From: Paenilisteria portnoyi
GTDB lineage: Bacteria; Bacillota; Bacilli; Lactobacillales; Listeriaceae
Direction of reading: 5' to 3'
DNA: 64,000 nucleotides
Assembly (NCBI RefSeq): GCF_014322795.1
Contig: NZ_JAASTT010000004.1
Location: 62,001-126,000, forward strand
Shown: piece after piece, positions 1-8,215 of the stretch
How positions within the stretch are numbered: the first letter of the stretch is position 1
How the letters are laid out: every line of letters starts with the position of its first letter
Made by a program: the position numbers and the translations under genes
Notes under the pieces: generated by a model
What the model was told of the DNA's origin: nothing
Databases searched by the model: none
The model's input: the letters and a program-made list of their open reading frames with translations, nothing else

Positions 1-543
1 AAAGAACGTGAAGCTTATATACTCAGTGCAGGAACAGATATTGCTTTTATGGTTGCAGGATTTGGTTTGAATAAGATTTTAGGTAAGCAGGCTAATATGC
101 GCTTCATCAATAACCTTGATGAAACAGATAATATATATCAAAACTCAAAATATATAAATGGAGAATTTCGTCAAGGTGGTGCGGGACATACCTACCGTGG
201 TTTTGCGAAGGCAAAAGGTGGTGTTGCTGGGGGACATGTAGAAAACACACTGGGCGACCAAATTAAAGTATTTGATCGCATTCCCAACCCACCTATCAAT
301 AATCAACCCTATCAAAGTGTTCATCAAAATATAATTTCTGGATTCGTTGAAGAACCTAAAACCATGTTCCCTAAAAATTGGACTGTAACACAAGTTGATA
401 CAGCAATTCAAGAAGCTTACCAAACGAAATATTATACGAATTTTAAAAATAGATGGGTTGGTAAAACAAGTTCTGGAATGAAAATAATGTTTTTCATTGA
501 TAAAGAGGGCAATATTTCTAGTGCGTTTCCGATAATAGATTAG
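1..543 (+). CDS. C-terminal part of a polymorphic toxin with EndoU-like tip (5' end outside window)
   Basis: The frame is open from base 1, so this is the last 180 codons of a longer protein. The visible part has a hydrophobic stretch (about residues 8-25 of the fragment), then a basic linker, then a segment reading KGGVAGGHVENTL followed by a tail with FPKNWTVTQVDTAIQEAY and a closing strand ending SSAFPIID. That arrangement (a His in a Gly-rich loop, then FPKxW and a helix ending in Tyr) resembles the bacterial EndoU ribonuclease domain at the C-terminus of LXG/WXG-type and contact-dependent toxins. This is family resemblance read by eye, and the catalytic residues are not proven. A small acidic gene follows 15 bases later, as expected for a toxin-immunity pair. 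The pre-toxin and secretion domains would lie upstream of the window. Confidence 0.55.
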   Translation, partial: KEREAYILSAGTDIAFMVAGFGLNKILGKQANMRFINNLDETDNIYQNSKYINGEFRQGGAGHTYRGFAKAKGGVAGGHVENTLGDQIKVFDRIPNPPINNQPYQSVHQNIISGFVEEPKTMFPKNWTVTQVDTAIQEAYQTKYYTNFKNRWVGKTSSGMKIMFFIDKEGNISSAFPIID

Positions 544-558
544 AGAGAAGGATTAGTG

Positions 559-990
559 ATGAAATATAAAATTACACAAAAACAACATACATTTCCAGAC
601 GGGGAGGAATATTTTTTTCTTTCAGTTGATATTTTAGATGAAAATAATGAACGTATTGAAGAACTCAGTTCAAATGTAGATACATTAATTAGCGTTGAAT
701 ATTTAAGCTATTATTATTTGGAAAAAGGTATTAATCAGGAGGACGGTTATCCTACAGATGATGAAGGTTCTACTTTACATGATACTGGCTCTGGAGTATA
801 CTGGCGTATTTATTCTGATAGAACTCTTATTTGGAACAGAATTGATGAGGAAGATAATCTGCCTGTTGAAAAAACATGGATAGACAATAATAAATTACTA
901 AGTATAGGAAAAAAATATTATGAAGTTAAAAAGACTTATGTAAAAGATGAAGGTTACTTAGGCGTCACTGATGAAATATTTGTGATTTAA
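559..990 (+). CDS. Probable immunity protein for the upstream toxin
   Basis: A 143-residue acidic, soluble protein with no signal peptide or membrane segment and no domain I recognise. I chose the ATG at 559, because the AGAAGG box at 545-550 sits 8 bases upstream of it. A GTG at 556 in the same frame would be only 5 bases from the box. The stop of the toxin gene is 15 bases upstream, so the two are co-transcribed, and a strong hairpin terminator follows. Position, size and composition fit an immunity protein that neutralises the toxin tip in the producing cell. The function is inferred from context only. Confidence 0.55.
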   Translation: MKYKITQKQHTFPDGEEYFFLSVDILDENNERIEELSSNVDTLISVEYLSYYYLEKGINQEDGYPTDDEGSTLHDTGSGVYWRIYSDRTLIWNRIDEEDNLPVEKTWIDNNKLLSIGKKYYEVKKTYVKDEGYLGVTDEIFVI

Positions 991-1000
991 ATATAATAAA

Positions 1001-1050
1001 TAAAAAGCGTAGTATGACGGATTTTAATTCCGTCATACTACGCTTTTTAT
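1001..1050. terminator. Strong hairpin terminator after toxin/immunity genes
   Basis: AAAAAGCGTAGTATGACGGA and its exact reverse complement are separated by a 7-base loop. A-tract and T-tract flanks allow termination in both directions, so it can also stop transcripts leaving the convergent ATPase gene. Confidence 0.9.
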
Positions 1051-1133
1051 TTATTCGTTGTTGCGCTTCAACAAGCCTATTACCTCACCAGGGGAAGTAT
1101 TGTTAAATCGTGAGAGAGATATTTTGCACTCCC

Positions 1134-3584
1134 TCAATATAAGATTCCAGTTTGCTTTTCTACTATGTTATCTGTCACTAATGAGATACTTTCATTTGCT
1201 GTCAGAATGTCATTACACCAATTTTCTATCATTGGTATTGGGGTTTCTTTACTATCATATTTCTTGAAATGAGCCTTAAGGTGCTGAGAATTAAGTACGT
1301 ATATCAAGCATAAAATATCCTTAGCAGTTCTTTGCTTCTCCGCTGAAGATACTGTACTATAAAAATTTAAATCTTGTAAACTTTTTATATGTTCCTCAGA
1401 GTGGCTTTCACCATGCAAAATCAAGCGATACATAAGATTTTCAAAATAATCACTATACTTTTGATTATTCATTGAACTCAATATAGTTTGATCATAAGAT
1501 ATTTCAGCTATTCCCATTCTATATTCAAAGGTTGCAAATGCTTCCAAAGTTCGTCGCATGATATTTCCAATAACTAATTCATATTCATCGCTATTTTGTT
1601 GCATTGCATATTGATATATTATCTCCAATAAACTAGTGTATTCATTTCTATAAGGGAGAAATTCTGCTAGTTTAAAATTACTTAATTCTTGTATAGTAGA
1701 GAATGTACGTTTTGGGAGATAATTGAATTTGATCTTTTCGGCTTTACTGATTTCTTCAAACTGTTTTTCCAAGTCATAAATTGTCGCTAACTCATGAGAA
1801 AAAATAATTATCTTACTTTTTTCATTACCAAGAATAATCTTCAAGAATTCTGACTTTAGATATGATAGAATGCCCACTTTACTTTCTAAATCAAAACTAG
1901 ATACAGGATCATCTATTATAATGAGTGATTCACTTTGATAAACATCCTTCTCATTTACATCACTCATCATAGATGTAAAAAAATAGCATAAGGCAAGGAT
2001 ATTTCTCTCACCACAAGATATATTGATGGGTTTAACAGCTCTATCGTTTGAATGCAACATATATTTATCATCTTTGGCAATAATAGATAATCTCTTATTT
2101 GAAAAAAATACATATTGTAAGCCACGATTAATAAAATCAACAGCGATATGCACACTTTTTTGCTTTTGAATGAGTTCTTCTAGTTGTCCCTTTTTTTCTA
2201 TTCCTGTCAATCGTAATTGCTCAAGTTTCTGATCATCGCTCCTCTGCTCAAGGCGGAAAGTTTGATATAGTGAATTTTCGTCTTTCAAATCATAGTGTGC
2301 TATTTCATCATTTAATTTTAACAAGGATTCTTTAATTAAATCTTTTTTATCAAACTTACCGTTGTACGTAGTGCGCAGTTCTTCTAGCGTACTCATACTT
2401 AAATTAAAATCCGAGATGGCCTTAGTGATTTTCAGTGGTTGAGCTTCAACAGACTGATAAACATTACTAATTTTCGAATCAATTAATTTGTTATACTTTT
2501 CTACTATGCTATTGATTTTTTCTTTTTTATCTTTACAGGTTTGAAGTATCGCTGCATCTAAATTATTAAATAATGAAAAGTCTGTATCTATAGGAGATAT
2601 CTTTGCTTTTTTAAGACTTTCAATATGCTCATCTACCGCTTCGTTCAGTACTTTTTCTACACTTATAAGGAGGCTTTCTTTATAACTATTACTCAACTCT
2701 TGTAAACAGTATGGGCATTCTGTAAGGAGTGGATTTTTAAACTCTTCTCGTATTTCAATAAAATGGTCTTGCTTTCCGTTTGTACTTAAATCTAAAATTA
2801 CTTTATCGCGATCAGTTAATTTGGGTTGTTCGATTTTCTCGCTTAATAAATTTAATATCTGTTCTTCATCAAAATGTATTTCTGGCTTTATAACTGGTGT
2901 AGTTATTTTTTCCCAATCACCACTTATATGTATTAGCTCTGAAAATTTTCTGTCATATTCAGATTGAAGCTCTTCTCTTGTTTTTGAAGGAGTCAAAGAA
3001 ATAATTTTCTTCACCACTGAATCATTTACTGGAAGATTTGTTTTTGATGTTTTAATTTTACTTCCTCTTTCAGCCCAATTATTCGCTTCTCTAAGTTTTT
3101 TTTGCATGTTATCCCAATATAATTGAGGAGACTTTACATTTCTAATATCTTTATACTCTTTACAAATATTCTCTTGCCCATTATAAATTTCTCTTTCTTT
3201 TGCTAATTCTGTTTCAAGAGTCTTGATTTGCGATGCTAAATTTGCCTGCTCCCCGAACATAACAATCGTTTCTAAACCACTGCTTTGCAATCTCACATTT
3301 TTCTCAATATACTCTTCATTAAAAATGAAAATTTGATTCTTCATTTCCTCAGTTACTAGTATTGTTTTCCCGCTATTATCATATAGTTCGGCACTTGATA
3401 TATTTTCAATATTAGAATCAATGATTTTTGAAAATGCTTTTGTAATTGTGCTTTTCCCAGAACCATTTTTTCCATATATAGCAGTCATCCTAACCAAGCT
3501 TTTTTTCCCATCTAATAAATTAAATTTAATGTTTGTGTCAAACAATGCATTACTGAACTTTATTCCTCTTAATAATTCAAACAT
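1134..3584 (-). CDS. RloC/PrrC-like AAA_13 ATPase, candidate anticodon nuclease
   Basis: 816 residues from the ATG at 3584, which has AAGGAG 7 bases upstream. A longer in-frame start has no such site. It is an ABC/SMC-type split ATPase: Walker A GKNGSGKST at residues 38-46, a central coiled coil of about 400 residues broken by CPYC (C290, C293) as in a zinc hook, a signature-like SCGERN (523-528), Walker B SLIIIDDP (553-560) and an H-loop FSHE (H597). The C-terminal domain contains RRTLEAF (R677, E681) and HGESH (H724, H728). In PrrC/RloC tRNA anticodon nucleases a catalytic Arg-x3-Glu plus a distal His forms the active site, so this is a good candidate for an RloC-type wobble-cutting tRNase that responds to DNA damage or phage. 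No restriction-modification genes are visible beside it. It could instead be another AAA_13 defence ATPase. Confidence 0.7.
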   Translation of the reverse strand: MFELLRGIKFSNALFDTNIKFNLLDGKKSLVRMTAIYGKNGSGKSTITKAFSKIIDSNIENISSAELYDNSGKTILVTEEMKNQIFIFNEEYIEKNVRLQSSGLETIVMFGEQANLASQIKTLETELAKEREIYNGQENICKEYKDIRNVKSPQLYWDNMQKKLREANNWAERGSKIKTSKTNLPVNDSVVKKIISLTPSKTREELQSEYDRKFSELIHISGDWEKITTPVIKPEIHFDEEQILNLLSEKIEQPKLTDRDKVILDLSTNGKQDHFIEIREEFKNPLLTECPYCLQELSNSYKESLLISVEKVLNEAVDEHIESLKKAKISPIDTDFSLFNNLDAAILQTCKDKKEKINSIVEKYNKLIDSKISNVYQSVEAQPLKITKAISDFNLSMSTLEELRTTYNGKFDKKDLIKESLLKLNDEIAHYDLKDENSLYQTFRLEQRSDDQKLEQLRLTGIEKKGQLEELIQKQKSVHIAVDFINRGLQYVFFSNKRLSIIAKDDKYMLHSNDRAVKPINISCGERNILALCYFFTSMMSDVNEKDVYQSESLIIIDDPVSSFDLESKVGILSYLKSEFLKIILGNEKSKIIIFSHELATIYDLEKQFEEISKAEKIKFNYLPKRTFSTIQELSNFKLAEFLPYRNEYTSLLEIIYQYAMQQNSDEYELVIGNIMRRTLEAFATFEYRMGIAEISYDQTILSSMNNQKYSDYFENLMYRLILHGESHSEEHIKSLQDLNFYSTVSSAEKQRTAKDILCLIYVLNSQHLKAHFKKYDSKETPIPMIENWCNDILTANESISLVTDNIVEKQTGILY

Positions 3585-3906
3585 AAAAAAGCTCCTTCCT
3601 TTTTGTAACAAAATTTTCTATCCTATAAACATAGTATATCTAGTAAAAAAAGGATATGCAACAAATACATAGAATAGTTGCATGCTACATAAATATTTGT
3701 ACTTCAAATTAATACTTGTAGAGTATTAAAAAGCATTAAGTTCAGGATAAAAATCCATAACTTAATGCTTCTATACATTATCTGTTTGTTCGTTGTCACT
3801 CTCAATAAGTTTATTTACTTCCTTATGAGCTACTACCTAAGTGATGCCTAGTTTTTGCTATTGCCTATTCACGTCTATACTATCAAGATAAGGAATCAGT
3901 GACTAA
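3585..3906. other. Intergenic region with terminator and degraded coding-like sequence
   Basis: This region holds the ATPase ribosome binding site, the hairpin at 3731-3770 and, from about 3771 to 3880, a minus-strand frame interrupted by two stops (readable pieces include QKLGIT and VVAHKEVNKLIES). I cannot identify the parent gene. Otherwise nothing is seen. Confidence 0.4.
3731..3770 (-). terminator. Terminator downstream of the GH13_18 phosphorylase gene
   Basis: AAGCATTAAGTT pairs with AACTTAATGCTT across a 16-base loop. On the minus strand the hairpin is followed by TTTTTAATA. It lies about 140 bases past the phosphorylase stop and would end the glycoside operon. Confidence 0.75.
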
Positions 3907-5565
3907 CTATTTTATCCAAGCATAACCATACGGCGGCACATCATATTTCCCATCGCGAATCTGTTCACCTGTTAAAAGATTTTCCGTTCCCGCCGTCTCA
4001 ATCGTAACTACCTGGTCGCTCACATTCGTGTAGCAATAAACATCGCCTCTTTTCAGTGCGAAAACACGGCTATCACTCGGGATAACTTCTTGTGGTTGAT
4101 ATGGATTGAACGAGGCTTCTCCTTGTCGAACTTTCGCCAATTTCTCAAGCCCTGTAAAAATAGCGTGGCGGTACGGGTTCGTTTCTAGTTCGCTTTGTAG
4201 TGTCGCCAAATCTAGTTTTTCGCGGTTGATTCGTCTTGGGATTCCGGACGTTTCGGCGGCTTTTTTGTCGTTTCTTGAGCCGAATAGGGAATGATAGTAA
4301 ATCGCTGGGACGCCCATGACGGAGAATAGGATGTGATGGGCGGCGAGCATTTTTTGAATTGCTAGTTCGTCGGATTCGCCGGTGTTGCGTAGGGCATCGC
4401 TGTAATTGATGTTTAGTTCGTAGATGGATTTGCTGCCGTCTGGATTGTTTTTATAGGAAATTTGACCGCCGTTTTGGATGACTTTTTCAGCTAGTTTTTC
4501 GCGGTCGGTGTCGGTTAGAATGCCTTCTGTTGGGCGCATGCCGATGCCATCATGGGACGCTAGGAAATTGAAATAGGTCGCCGTTTTGCTCATCGGAGTG
4601 ATTGTTTTTGCCCAGTTTGTTAGGTGGGTCGCGTCGTGTGTTGTGAAAGCGTGTAATGTGAGTGGCGGCAACGGGAATTGGTAGACTTGATGGGCTTCGT
4701 TGTTGCCATCGCCGAAATAGCTGATATTTTCTTTGTGCGGCACGTTGGTTTCTGTAATGATTTGTATATTTGGTGCGAAATAGTCTGTCAGCAAACGCCA
4801 AATTTGGATAACGGTATGGGTTTGTGGCAGATGGATGCAAGTCGTGCCGGATTCTTTCCAGAGAAAACCGATGGCGTCTAATCGAATGGATGTGGCGCCA
4901 CGCGTGATATAGGTGAGTAGCGTTTCGGTTAGGCGGATGAACATTGCTGGGTCTTGGATGTTGACGTCGACTTGGTCTTTGCTGAATGTGGACCAGACTT
5001 GTTTTTCGGATGCACCATACGTGTGAAAAAGTGGACTCGTTCTTGGTCGGACAACGTTTGTGGCGTCGAATCCGGATTCTTTTTCCACGAAAGCATGCTC
5101 AAATCCTGGTTTTCCTTGTAGGAATTGTTGGAACCAGTCGCTTGATTCGGACATGTGGTTCGCTACGAAATCGTACATGAGTCGGTAATTTCCAGCGAGG
5201 TCGTCGATGTCAGACCAGTCGCCGAGTTCTGGGTTGATTTTCAGGTAATCGGTCACGGAAAAACCGTCGTCGGATGTGTAGGGGAACATTGGTAGTAAAT
5301 GGACGTCCGTGATGATATCGGCGACGGTCTCGTCAAGCATGGTGCGCAAGGCTTGTAGCGGTTTTTGATTGGGTGACTGAATGCTGTCGCCGTACGTGAT
5401 CAGGTAGATATTTTGCTCATTGAGCGCGGTGGCTTGTGGAATCGTTTGTTGTTCTTGCGTGTCGATGAGTTTTGCTAATCGATTGTTGATATCACTGCGT
5501 TTTGGCTCGTCGAAAAGTGTAGCTATGTGGTCGTTTAGCTGCTTATTTAAATCGGATCGCTTCAT
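3907..5565 (-). CDS. GH13_18 glycoside phosphorylase (glucosylglycerate or sucrose phosphorylase type)
   Basis: 552 residues, cytoplasmic, an alpha-amylase-fold retaining enzyme. The catalytic triad is visible: nucleophile D230 in RLDAIGF, acid/base E272 in IITETNVP, and D339 in LASHDGIGMRP. Classical sucrose phosphorylases are nearer 490-505 residues. The longer length matches the glucosylglycerate phosphorylase branch of the same subfamily, which splits glucosylglycerate with phosphate into glucose 1-phosphate and glycerate. It is the last gene of an operon with a GH38 mannosidase (4-base gap) and a mannosylglycerate-type PTS, which also points to glycosylglycerates. The substrate is inferred, and sucrose or a sucrose phosphate cannot be excluded. 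Confidence 0.8.
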   Translation of the reverse strand: MKRSDLNKQLNDHIATLFDEPKRSDINNRLAKLIDTQEQQTIPQATALNEQNIYLITYGDSIQSPNQKPLQALRTMLDETVADIITDVHLLPMFPYTSDDGFSVTDYLKINPELGDWSDIDDLAGNYRLMYDFVANHMSESSDWFQQFLQGKPGFEHAFVEKESGFDATNVVRPRTSPLFHTYGASEKQVWSTFSKDQVDVNIQDPAMFIRLTETLLTYITRGATSIRLDAIGFLWKESGTTCIHLPQTHTVIQIWRLLTDYFAPNIQIITETNVPHKENISYFGDGNNEAHQVYQFPLPPLTLHAFTTHDATHLTNWAKTITPMSKTATYFNFLASHDGIGMRPTEGILTDTDREKLAEKVIQNGGQISYKNNPDGSKSIYELNINYSDALRNTGESDELAIQKMLAAHHILFSVMGVPAIYYHSLFGSRNDKKAAETSGIPRRINREKLDLATLQSELETNPYRHAIFTGLEKLAKVRQGEASFNPYQPQEVIPSDSRVFALKRGDVYCYTNVSDQVVTIETAGTENLLTGEQIRDGKYDVPPYGYAWIK

Positions 5566-5569
5566 CGTG

Positions 5570-8146
5570 TTAGAGCTCCTTTATTTTTAGGGTTAAATGG
5601 CTTTGTGGTGCGATTTCTGCTGGGCTATTGATTGGTAATTCGGCCATATTTACGGTGACGTTTGCCCGGCTTGCTTCGATGTTGATTGGCTCGTCCGTTG
5701 GGTTGAAAGCGCGTAATATGATACCGTCGCCGTCTTCTGCTTGTTTTAATGTGCTGAAAAAGGCGTTTTCGCTGATTGTGAGTAGGCTCGCGGATGTTGG
5801 TAAATTATGCATCGCGGCTGGTTGTGGCAGTTCGAAACGTTCCACTCGTTCTTCAAAACTGTTCAGCGCTTGAAGGTGATAGCTGAGTTGGTGCGTGCGG
5901 ACGCGTTCGGTTGCGCGGAACCAATCGGCGGTCGTGAAGCTTGCTGTGAAGCGATAATGGTAGCTGAATTCTAGGTCGCCGAGCATCTGCGCGTCTGGTG
6001 TTTCCACGACTTTATTGTTGATACCAGAGGCGCGGCCGGGACGCCAAGCGATATTGTCTTTGCCGAGCAGCCCGACACTCCGGAAAAGCGTGAGGGCAAG
6101 GTAATTCGTGGTCGCCTCGTATTCTTTCAGGCCTTGTGTCACAACGCCAATCGCGCCTTTATCACTGAGGCTTACGGCAAAATTTTCAAACGGATAAATC
6201 GGGACTGGTGCTTCGGCAAAACGGTTTTCGCGCCAGTTTGCAAAATGTGGATTCAGGTTGGCGCGTTTGATGGCGGTGAACGCTTGATCGGCGTAACTTG
6301 CCTCGCTATTCGGCGCTTCGAACCTGACGCGGATGCGATGGTTTTTCGTGTTATTTGTAAGGCGATGCTTGATGCCAAGCGTGTCTTCGCCCTTTTTGAG
6401 TGTGAACGTGGTCTCAATCTCCGTCCCTTCACCGCGCGTCAATGTATGGCGAATCGTCATTTCCGAAACGAGATCCGACTGCTTCACCGCGATGCATTCC
6501 GCCGCACTCGAAAGCTCCGCAATGTCCCCCGCCAGTGGAGAAAAATCATACGAATCGCCGTCATCTGCTACGTCTTCAAATTGCATGAAATTGGACAGTT
6601 GCTCGCCGAAATTCGTCGTTAATTGTAATTTCCCAGCGACAACCTCGATCGTATAAAATTCGTTCGCAATTTTGGCGTCAGCTGTTGGCACTACGAGATT
6701 CACCGTGCCTTCGATAATTTGCAAAACCTGATAGCTAAGTGGCTCCATCGCGATTTCGGCGCTTACAACCGTGCGATAGTACCCCGGAATTTCGACTTCC
6801 TGTTCCCCATTTGCCGTCACTACCACTTTTTTCCCGCCAGAAATGTAATCTTGTAACAGAATCGTTTGCGGTACGACAACGCCTGACATATCCGCCAAAC
6901 ATACCGCTTTTCCTTTCGTGAAAATGACCGTCTCGACTTGTTTTGTCATCGCTTTTGGCAGCAAGTGAAAAACAAGAACGGCGCCGTGTTCCAATTCCGT
7001 CCCAATGCCGCGTGCGATTTGCTTTTTCAAAACGTTGATAAGGCTATCACAAATACTCTCGACCTGCTCCAACCGATGCATAATCGCGCGGTTCGTCTCG
7101 TCCGAATTGCAACCACCGATAGAATCATGCGCGTGTACATCAAATAACAGTTTAAAAACCTTATCCAGCCAGCGTTTCGGGTACGGCGCGCCATATTTAT
7201 TCGCCATCACCGCCAATGGTTCCAGCTGATGATATATTTTATCCTCGATTCGGCTATTCGCCAATTTAATATCCACACGCTGCGACCGAATCGTATTGTG
7301 AATCCGCGATTTCTGTGACGCAAGCAATTCTCCCTCGATCACCGTCTCGAATTCCTCATTCTCCCACGCGGCTTCCATAAACGTCTCATAATCCGACAAC
7401 ACGAAGCAATAATCCGATTGCTCGGCATTCAACGCCTCCACCGTCTCTGGAAAATGTTCACGCACCAACACCTGATCGCCGCCCGCCGGAAGCAACATGT
7501 GCGCCGTCGATGCATTCATTTCCCGCAACGTATCCAAAATCGGCGTCAACGTCCCCGCCACATACGCCGCATCCGTCGCCAAAAATTTCCCCGGTCCATA
7601 ACCAAAATACATATAGTTCGTCTTCGCCATCACGCCATCCGGAGCAACCCAACGAAAATTCAAATCCGTCGCTACATCCTCGGTGTACAGACCACGCTGC
7701 AAAATCGCATATTCCATCCCAAAAGACTGAAATATCGACGGCAAATACGCATTTTGTCCAAATATATCTGGCAAATAACCGATTTTCATACTATGCCCCA
7801 TTTTCTTCGCAGCACGCGATCCGTATAGCAAATTCCGTACAATCGACTCTTTATGCACAAGTAACGTGTCCGTCTGCGTATACCAAGGCCCAACAAAAAG
7901 CCGTTTTTGCGTAATTAATTCCTGCAATTGTTCCTTTTTCTCCGGTAAAATCGCGAGAAAATCCTCGATTACCGACATCTGCGCATCAAAAACGAACGAC
8001 TTATACGCCTCGTCTTGCTCCAAAACATCGATTAAATGACGCAAATTTTCGATCAGCATCACGTTTGAATCTTCTATTGTAAAATACCATTCACGATCCC
8101 AATGCGCATGTGGCACGACGTGAACTATTTTTTGCTCGTTTATCAT
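5570..8146 (-). CDS. mngB: GH38 alpha-mannosidase, mannosylglycerate hydrolase-like
   Basis: 858 residues from the ATG at 8146, with GAGG 8 bases upstream. An upstream in-frame ATG would add 21 residues without a site. Family GH38 marks: metal-binding HAHWD near the N-terminus (H13, D17 region), the nucleophile loop GYLPDIFGQ (D127), and HAHDSIGGC further on, followed by the long beta-rich C-terminal half typical of the family. No signal peptide, so it acts in the cytoplasm on a phosphorylated or free alpha-mannoside delivered by the PTS encoded just upstream. In E. coli the pair MngA (PTS) and MngB (GH38) degrades 2-O-mannosylglycerate. I infer the same role here, although general alpha-mannoside use is possible. 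Confidence 0.85.
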   Translation of the reverse strand: MINEQKIVHVVPHAHWDREWYFTIEDSNVMLIENLRHLIDVLEQDEAYKSFVFDAQMSVIEDFLAILPEKKEQLQELITQKRLFVGPWYTQTDTLLVHKESIVRNLLYGSRAAKKMGHSMKIGYLPDIFGQNAYLPSIFQSFGMEYAILQRGLYTEDVATDLNFRWVAPDGVMAKTNYMYFGYGPGKFLATDAAYVAGTLTPILDTLREMNASTAHMLLPAGGDQVLVREHFPETVEALNAEQSDYCFVLSDYETFMEAAWENEEFETVIEGELLASQKSRIHNTIRSQRVDIKLANSRIEDKIYHQLEPLAVMANKYGAPYPKRWLDKVFKLLFDVHAHDSIGGCNSDETNRAIMHRLEQVESICDSLINVLKKQIARGIGTELEHGAVLVFHLLPKAMTKQVETVIFTKGKAVCLADMSGVVVPQTILLQDYISGGKKVVVTANGEQEVEIPGYYRTVVSAEIAMEPLSYQVLQIIEGTVNLVVPTADAKIANEFYTIEVVAGKLQLTTNFGEQLSNFMQFEDVADDGDSYDFSPLAGDIAELSSAAECIAVKQSDLVSEMTIRHTLTRGEGTEIETTFTLKKGEDTLGIKHRLTNNTKNHRIRVRFEAPNSEASYADQAFTAIKRANLNPHFANWRENRFAEAPVPIYPFENFAVSLSDKGAIGVVTQGLKEYEATTNYLALTLFRSVGLLGKDNIAWRPGRASGINNKVVETPDAQMLGDLEFSYHYRFTASFTTADWFRATERVRTHQLSYHLQALNSFEERVERFELPQPAAMHNLPTSASLLTISENAFFSTLKQAEDGDGIILRAFNPTDEPINIEASRANVTVNMAELPINSPAEIAPQSHLTLKIKEL

Positions 8147-8179
8147 TTTTAAAACCTCACAATCTCTATAAAAAACGGA

Positions 8180-8206
8180 TTGGGACCCCAAATTTCTGAG
8201 TCCCAA
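8180..8206 (-). promoter_or_regulatory. Intercistronic hairpin between PTS and mannosidase genes
   Basis: TTGGGAC and GTCCCAA pair across a 13-base loop. On the minus strand a run of six T follows four bases later, so it may act as a partial terminator or an RNA processing/stability site, giving unequal expression of transporter and enzymes. Confidence 0.45.
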
Positions 8207-8215
8207 CATGTCTAT

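Noticed and set aside
7418-7914. Long plus-strand open frames opposite the alpha-mannosidase gene
   Set aside because: They are antisense to a clearly conserved enzyme, have His/Arg-rich low-complexity products typical of reversed GC-rich codons, and no ribosome binding sites.
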